A stretch of DNA of 64,000 bases, taken from positions 290,120 through 354,119 of the forward strand of contig NW_006768819.1 in the NCBI RefSeq assembly GCF_000204055.1, in the 5' to 3' direction. Shown in pieces: positions 57,740-64,000 of the stretch. Made by a program: the position numbers and the translations under genes. The stretch's first letter is position 1; each line of letters starts with the position of its first letter. Source of the stretch: Melampsora larici-populina 98AG31. Lineage: Eukaryota; Basidiomycota; Pucciniomycetes; Pucciniales; Melampsoraceae. The notes beneath the pieces are model-generated. The model did not search any database. It was not told the DNA's origin and saw nothing but the letters and a program-made list of their open reading frames with translations.

Positions 57740-58870
57740 TTCAAAAACTGTGTGAGGCAAACAAGAAGAATCCCTACTTGGGTTTTTTCCTATCTCAGAT
57801 AAAATGCTGGTGATTGCTGACAAAGACAAAGACTAATTGCAAGGGACTGAAACTCCATTAGTTATCAATCTGGAAGACAAAAGCAGATGTGATTCCAGAA
57901 GAAGACTGTGAGACCAACCATGATTCAGAAGGAGAAGATGTTGTAGGATGTGCTCCAGACTATCATGAGGATGCAGAGGATCAGCTTGACAATGCTGATC
58001 CCATCAACCTTACTACCACCTCTTCTCTTGAATATTTCTAGAATAGTGCTTGAAGGAAACAGCAAACCAGCTCAATTCCTTGCTTAGCAAGGTAACTTGT
58101 TTCTTCTTTGGCTTCCTCTGAATCACATCACGGTGAAGCTCAGTACTATTTTTGTAAGGCCAATTCCATTTCACGACAAGTGGCTCAATTGGCTGCTTGA
58201 AGGGGATACCATTCCAGGAAGGCCAAAAGTCTCGAGTTGAAACTATTTCTTCTCATTCCAGGCTATGACACAGCTCAATGGAATGCTGAAATTGATTCAC
58301 TCAATCAATTGGTGCAGGCACGCAAGGTCAGTGGTCTGAAGTAGTCAGATTTTATTTGGACTTGTTGCTGATCATGTCTTGAGGTGAACTTTAGGTTGTT
58401 AACAAACTCCTTGCCAAGGACCTTGAACATGTCAGAAGCAAGAAAAAGCAAGGCAGGTATTCATCAAAGCCACACTGATATTTCCGCAAAATTTATTTCT
58501 CTCTTGATGACTGGAATTCACGCAAAGAATTAACCAACAAACTTAAGTCTAACACCTGTTTCCTATTTAATTGTGATATTAAGAGCAAGTCTAATTAATA
58601 ACGCTTGAATAGACAGCCTTTCTTATAACTAACTAAGTGTATGGAGGGCAATGGCCCAACTGGTTCTATGTTCATTCCAGATTTCTATGCCCTGAAGGTT
58701 CACCTTGCCAATCGGGCCAAGGAAATTCAACAGGGAGACTCCCTATTAGCCATGATCATCTCAATACAGGCTTGTGTACACAGGTACCTTGAAGAGGCTT
58801 TGCAATGCAACACAACCGTTGTGGCAACAACGCCACCGGCGCTCTGCCTGAGATAGCAGCAGCGGAGGCG
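57740..58870 (+). pseudogene. hAT-4 transposase, middle part
   Basis: Frame pieces in the order of rust hAT proteins: an acidic region (EEDCETNHDSEGEDVVG), LIPGYDTAQWNAEIDSLNQL, NKLLAKDLEHVRSKKKQG, and NGPTGSMFIPDFYALKVHL with YLEEALQCNTTVVATT, the usual LNEALQC motif. The gene breaks at about 58860, and its C-terminal dimerisation region is found 4.5 kb away at 63422-63963. Short introns are likely, but stops and frame changes make it a pseudogene. Confidence 0.6.
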
Positions 58871-58907
58871 CGCGCTCCGCCTGCGCCAAGCCTTTTTCCA
58901 TGTAGTC

Positions 58908-59843
58908 GGTCCGGGTTTCACTATAGCTATGGTGTCAACCAAAGTCTGGAATAGTTATTAGACTTAGGTGAACGACTATTCACAAAATGTGTTTTGTGTT
59001 GAAAATAAGATCTATAAATCTTACACTTGGTTTTGAATCTTTGTGTTAAATGGATTGTATCTAGAGACATGTTGGATAACTAACGGATCCGAGTTAAGTA
59101 ATCAACAGATAGTTCTACCAAAATGGATACCGTGAAGTGAACCAGCTTTGGGCGTGCTTGAGCAGTAGTTTGATAAAACTTGGTTCTATCGAAGTGAGAA
59201 ATCTGGTATAGAAACGTTAGTCAAGTAGGCAGTACTACACAATCTGTAACATTTCTGGGAGATGAGAAATATCAAAGAGAAAAGATAAAGGTATGAAACA
59301 AAGACAAGAGTATTTTTTCAAAGAGAAGAGTCTAAAATTCTTAATGAGGTCTTTTCAAAAGGTAAAGTACTATTGCTTTGAGATAAGGAAAAAAGTGTTT
59401 TAGTAAAGATAGATATAACTAAAGGAAAAAAAATGTTGTAAGGGTTGTATTGGATGATTCTCTTTGCTTAGTGATTTAGAGAAGGCTCTTTTATATCTGG
59501 TTCTTGATTGGTGGTTGTTAGCCAAGACTAGATGTGGAATTTGTTTGAGCCAGTTCTGAACTGGTCCAGTTGTAAGGGTTTGGCAATCCCTTGGTAGTTT
59601 TTGTAATGGAATTTAGATAAGGGTTAGTTTCTAGGGTCTTTAGATTAAATGATGCCATTATCTCTAAGGCCCTTACTTACTCTTTCTTGTTTGATTACTA
59701 GTGTTATAATTTGTACACTCTTGAAACTAGAGTGATAGAGTGGGTTTTTAATAATATAATGTTTATGTATTCTTTTTGTCAATACGCTCGGGGTTCTGCT
59801 CCACAGAACTCTTGCGGTTGACATATGGTGAAACCCGGACCAA
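58908..59843. repeat. Palindrome split by a solo LTR
   Basis: GGTCCGGGTTTCACTATAGC (58908-58927) and TGGTGAAACCCGGACC (59826-59841) are inverted copies. Joined across the LTR and one TATGG they form a 38-bp near-perfect palindrome. Confidence 0.7.
58933..59823. mobile_element. 891-bp solo LTR, TSD TATGG
   Basis: It starts TGTCAACC and ends GGTTGACA. TATGG is repeated exactly at 58928-58932 and 59824-59828. It contains a TTTATATCTGG promoter-like box near 59489, and no gag-pol is attached. It was left behind by LTR-LTR recombination. The family (copia or gypsy) cannot be told from the LTR alone. Confidence 0.85.
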
Positions 59844-60443
59844 TGGCAATATAGTGATTTTGAGATCCGCTCTCTATAGCGGTATCTTAGCAACAGGGCA
59901 CCTCAGAGCGCCCGGTAGTGCTCCAGAGCACTTGTTATCACAATTTTTGTGGGTACATAACAATCTCAAGTAGCAAGTATCAATTGAGTTTTTCTATTCT
60001 CTTTGAAAAATTAGTGAACCTGTTCAATTTGACTTATCATTTTCATCTTTGACAGGCTTGATGATTTAGGAGCATACTTTTCTGATTCAATAGATTGAAT
60101 TAGAAAACCAGTTTATTTACCAAGGTAGTTGCTCAGATCGTTTTGGCAGCTAGTGCGCTTGGGAGTGGATGTTGTGGTGTCTTGGAAGGTTATGCAAGAA
60201 TAGTGTCTGCTGATTCTAATTTAACAATTTACAAAGATTTCAAAGCTGTGTATTAGTAAGTTTGAAAACAAAACCTTGAGAAAAAGGTTTTCTTGCAAGT
60301 CAAAAATGGTTCATATCATACAATTTTCAAATGATTAACTTCTTTCTCTTCTCTTTCTTTCCTTTCTGTTTTTTTGATCTAGTCCTGGGTATCTAGCTGG
60401 TGTTACTAATCCGATTTTGGAATTACACACAGAATAATGGGAT
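59844..60443. other. Unassigned DNA between solo LTR and the two-exon candidate
   Basis: It begins with GC-rich hairpin sequence (CAGAGCGCCCGG) and becomes AT-rich. No gene is supported. Confidence 0.3.
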
Positions 60444-61147
60444 GTGTTTTGTAATATTGAGACTGGAAATATTATGATTTCTAAAGATATTTCAATGTCT
60501 TCTCAACCCATGAGATCATTTTTACCTATCCCACCTGAAAGTTCTTCAACTGAGATGTTGTTAAATACTGGAGTTGCATCTACTAATTTGTCTAATAGTA
60601 CAACCAAAACTGGTGGTGGTGGGGTGGGTTTAGAGGGTGGCTCAAAGACTACGCCTGTGATTGGTGGGGTCGTAATTTCTCATGCTACTCTTACTGGTGC
60701 TAAGAATGAGTTGGTAAGAGAATCAGTGGATCTCAGTTTTATGGACAATGTATGTATTTTATTTACTTTTTTATGATTTGAAGTGGGATGATCTTATTCC
60801 AAGAGAGATACCATGAATGAGTCACATGGGTTTAATTGGATGTGTTTTGTTTTCTTCAGATTATCTCAGCTATTACTTCACATTTAGGTGAACCAATCAT
60901 CCAAGCTAGGTCTACAGATTATGTGAGTAGGTTTGTAAGAGTAGCTTATAAATTGGGAGAATATTATTTGTGTACATCTTTAATTGCACCAAATACAAAA
61001 CCATTAATAACCCCATTGCCTTATTTGAATACAAACATGTTGGAAGAGAAGATTGAAATGTTAGGATCTGGGCCTGTGTTTTTGGATGAATGTCTGATGA
61101 AACGTGAATGCAAATTTGGCCAGGATCAAAGATTGGAGAGAGACTAG
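60444..61147 (+). CDS. Two-exon gene candidate, function unknown
   Basis: Exon 1 (60444-60749) ends at a GTATGT donor after SVDLSFMDN. Exon 2 starts at 60860 after TTTCTTCAG with IISAITSHLGEPIIQARSTD and runs to a stop at 61145-61147. Intron length is 110 bp, phase 0 on both sides. The joined protein has about 198 residues and a Gly-rich middle (TGGGGVGLEGG). The part YKLGEYYLCTSLIAPNTKPL suggests a folded region. The first credible ATG may be 60474 or 60495. I do not recognise the family. Lying between the halves of hAT-4, it is probably part of another mobile element. Confidence 0.45.
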
Positions 61148-61339
61148 ATCTTACCAATTACATTGTCAGGTTAGCTCATTCTTTTAACCAAAAGAAAATA
61201 CACAAATCATACATTTTCTAATGCTTTGAGTTTTACTTTTTTAATGGTTCAGGGTAAAACCTTTTTTGTATGAATACTTGTGTGTGTGTCCTTTCTTTTT
61301 AAAAGATTCCTGACAGTGCTTTTAGGCCCTTTTGAACGT

Positions 61340-61465
61340 GAAATTTGCCCATAGCGGAGCGGAGCAATCTCAAAGATTGCACCGCTCTCAGAAGTCATAG
61401 CGCTTCCCAACAGATAGCGGGGCGATTAGCGTTTTATCATAGCTCTGAATCGCTCCGCTCATGAA
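61340..61465. repeat. GCGGAGCG hairpin cluster
   Basis: AGCGGAGCGG and CGCTCCGCT lie inverted about 90 bases apart. A second hairpin GCAATCTCAAAGATTGC sits inside. It is probably a remnant of an inverted-repeat element; no target duplication was found. Confidence 0.45.
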
Positions 61466-61469
61466 ATTT

Positions 61470-63400
61470 TGAGATATAGCAAAGCCGAGCAGAGCACTGG
61501 GGTGTTGGTGGCAAGCCTCCTCAATCCTTTCTTTCAAAGTGTGTTTTACAAGGAGGCATTTGGACAACAACAGCCCCACACTGTTTGTGCCGGTGTGGTA
61601 CTAATAGCACAACAAGGGCTATACAGTGCTTTGAAAGAGGATAATCTGCAAATATGATAACTTTACAGAAGGTGTCTGTGACTGCTCTTTCTGAGAATCT
61701 TTAACAGACTGGACTTTGTTGTTAAAGTCTCCTGATAACAGGGAAAAATAACCAGGAATATGATAGAAGAGAAAAGTATCTGTTGATAAGGCACCAGTGA
61801 AATTAACTCAACACAAAAGTGTTATTCCAAATGAAGCTTTTAGCTTATAAGACCAATAAAATAAATTCTCTTATTTTTTAATAAGGGCAGTTTAAGTGAA
61901 CTAGGACTGTGTAGTGATTCTTATAATGATAAAAAACTACTATACTTTATCATAGATGAAGAACAAAAGGAAACATACAAAAGTTGGACAAAGACCAAGC
62001 CTTATATATCTGATTTTACAAATTAATAATGGTAAACAGCTTTCAAAAACCAAAAAGATGACTAAAAAATTGGTAAACAGCTATGATGCAATGATTCAAA
62101 GATCTCCTACACTTCCCAAATTCGCCATTTTGAGCCATTTTAGCTAGTACAAATATGTAGTATGATGTAATGTGATCAATAGATCTTCTACAAGTGATTC
62201 TTCAATCATATACCCAGCTTTCTTATGTAATATTTCTCTGCCAAGTCTTCTTATGATCAATTTGATCTGTTGAATGGTAAACAGCTATTACAAATTCTTC
62301 AACTCATATATATTTTCGTCTCCAAGCCTTTATAAACACTTTACTAATAATGATTCATCTTCTTATAGTCAATCTTCATATATAAATGCCTTATCCATCT
62401 TCATTTCTAATATTAAAAGAGTATTTTTGATTACCAATCAATTCTAAGATGATGATGCTGTGCATAATATTGAATAGAGGCTGTGTATTTGCTCTTCAAT
62501 TAATCATTCAACTACCTTTTCATTTGATTTCATCAGCTTGATTATCAATCATTGTTGTTTGATCTCATGACCATCTTCCTTAATCCAAAAATCGAAAATC
62601 GAAAATTTCGACCTGTAACAACCCATAATTCACACTGATACAGCCACTACATATCCCATAATACATCTTCACTTCCTCTTTACCTCGCTGTCTCGTTTTC
62701 AATCGATCGATCTCGATCTCGATCTTTCCTTTCTACACTCTTCACTTCGTCACTCGGTAAGTCATCTCTCTCTTCTCATCTCTTCTTTCAGATACTATCC
62801 TTAGAACTACCAAACTAACCAACATGATCTCTAAACACCACTAATCATATGTATTTAAGTTTTCATTTTCACTCGTTTCTCCTTTCTTTTCATTCACATC
62901 ACATCAATATTAATTTGTACTTGATCTAAAACTTTCCTCTAATAAATGTTTCTATTTTTTCTTAGTTTTTTTCTTTTGTTTGTTTAAATGAATGAAAATA
63001 AAACTAAAAATAAAATTTAAATAAGTGTTTCAAAAATAAAATATGGTTTCAACATATAAAAAGAGCTTTTGTCTTAAGATTTGTTTTTTGTATTATCTTT
63101 CTTATGAGTTGTTTGAATTAAACCATGAAAGATTGAATGTCAAATCTGAAACTATGTGTACTATAATAAACAAATTGGTTTTTGACTTTTAAAATGAAAT
63201 AAAAATAAAAATTGATAACAATAAAATTAAATGAATAATAAAATTGATTTAATATATGTTAGATTGTGAAGTTATGATGTAATTAATATGTAATAATAAC
63301 CCCTGCTCAATAATGATTATCAATAATTTTGATTTTAATTTTTTTTTGATTGATACCATGATCTGCGCACCACACCGGAAACTTATGTCAAAGAGAATTC
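61470..63400. other. AT-rich LTR-like DNA
   Basis: No gene is supported. A CTCGATCTCGATCT run lies near 62710, followed by a CGGTAAGT donor-like site at 62755. The end near 63370 (CTGCGCACCACAC) resembles the ends of the AT-rich blocks near 33925 and 57730. It may be an LTR that separated the halves of hAT-4. Confidence 0.3.
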
Positions 63401-63421
63401 ATTAAGCAAATAAAAAAACTT

Positions 63422-63963
63422 GTGTCATCAGCTGACCCTACAAGAACACCAGCTCCTCCAAAGGTAACTGTCAACTCAGGTAACTCAACAGTTCACTGCA
63501 GTGTTTTCCAACTCTTTAAAGCTCAAGAGACCAAGGTGCAGCTGGACAAAGTTGCAGCCTACTTACAAGGGTCACAGCCTATGGCTGTGACAGACAACAC
63601 TTGCAAAAGCAAGGCCATTCTCTCATGGTGGAAGGTAAGTTGCCACTTTTTCAATGTTCTTGTTTTCCTGCATTATTATACTACCTAATATCATCTTTGT
63701 TTGTTCATGTGAACTGCACAGCCTTTCCAATCCTGGTGTTGGTTGCCCAAGACTATATGAGTCTTCTGGCGGGCTTGGCCACGGTGAAAAGGACGTTCTT
63801 GGCTGCTGAAGATATCTGCTCAGCTGATTGTGCCTCCCTTGTACCCAAATCCATTGAGTGCTGTTTAGGTTTGAGACTCTGGATCTGTCAAGGTGTACCC
63901 GTAGCGCACAAGTACACCAACATGAATGAAGCAATTGAGGCTTTTGGGTGCAGGAAGTTATGA
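63422..63963 (+). pseudogene. hAT-4 transposase, C-terminal dimerisation domain
   Basis: Exon-like 63422-63634 reads KVQLDKVAAYLQGSQPMAVT and NTCKSKAILSWWK and ends at a GTAAGT donor. The next piece, from 63722, reads VAQDYMSLLAGLATVKRTFL and CLGLRLWICQGVPV and ends EAIEAFGCRKL at 63963. This is the rust hAT C-terminal (HATC) domain, needed for transposase dimers. The simplest splice leaves the frame off by one base, so the copy is probably damaged. It fits as the end of the gene begun at 57740. Confidence 0.7.
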
Positions 63964-64000
63964 ATTGGAATGGAGATCAAATAACAAACGTTTCATTTTT

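Overview
The window looks like transposon-dense nuclear DNA of a basidiomycete, most likely a rust fungus (Pucciniales). The evidence is the AT-rich background, short GT-AG introns, rust-style hAT transposases, a basidiomycete-type Tnp2 CACTA transposase, and copia and gypsy retrotransposons. I see no rRNA, functional tRNA, CRISPR or bacterial-type operon. Most coding potential belongs to mobile elements, and most of it is broken.

Left part (1-11.9 kb): remnants of a copia retroelement (300-2960) carry a 616-bp CAC...GTG element. Next comes a 7,024-bp CACTA transposon (3301-10324) with perfect 139-bp terminal inverted repeats and a TAG target duplication. It holds a Tnp2 transposase gene, a second large gene on the opposite strand, and between them a small F-box gene that looks captured. 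It inserted into a tRNA-like (SINE-like) sequence and split it.

Centre-left (11.9-33.5 kb): a nested stack. hAT-1 (+) is interrupted by hAT-2 (-). hAT-2 is interrupted by a copia retrotransposon (16547-22506, TSD TATAC) and by two short inverted-repeat elements. A third hAT (-) is interrupted 11 codons after its start codon by a gypsy retrotransposon (25304-33186, TSD GAGAG), which itself carries an 816-bp CACTA-type element (TSD TTA).

Centre (33.5-38.5 kb): AT-rich LTR-like sequence, a copia gag remnant with a half-tRNA-type primer site, and a Harbinger-type MITE (37078-37563, TSD TTA). From 38.5 to about 47.9 kb the DNA is richer in CpG and poor in transposon genes. It holds one multi-exon gene candidate (39179-40287, -) and two small MITEs, but otherwise mostly sequence I cannot assign.

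Right part (47.9-64 kb): a decayed PIF/Harbinger transposase (52.96-54.48 kb) with a pogo-type MITE in an intron, a 183-bp CACTG element, a fourth hAT (57.7-58.87 and 63.42-63.96 kb), an 891-bp solo LTR (TSD TATGG) in the middle of a palindrome, and a two-exon gene candidate (60444-61147).

Two themes stand out. First, seven elements from 111 bp to 7 kb begin CAC, end GTG and sit between exact 3-bp target duplications. Second, the in-frame stops inside otherwise continuous transposon genes are repeatedly TGA where Arg (CGA) fits, as expected from C-to-T change at CpG. Insertion order can be read from the nesting, so the window works as a small stratigraphy of transposon waves.
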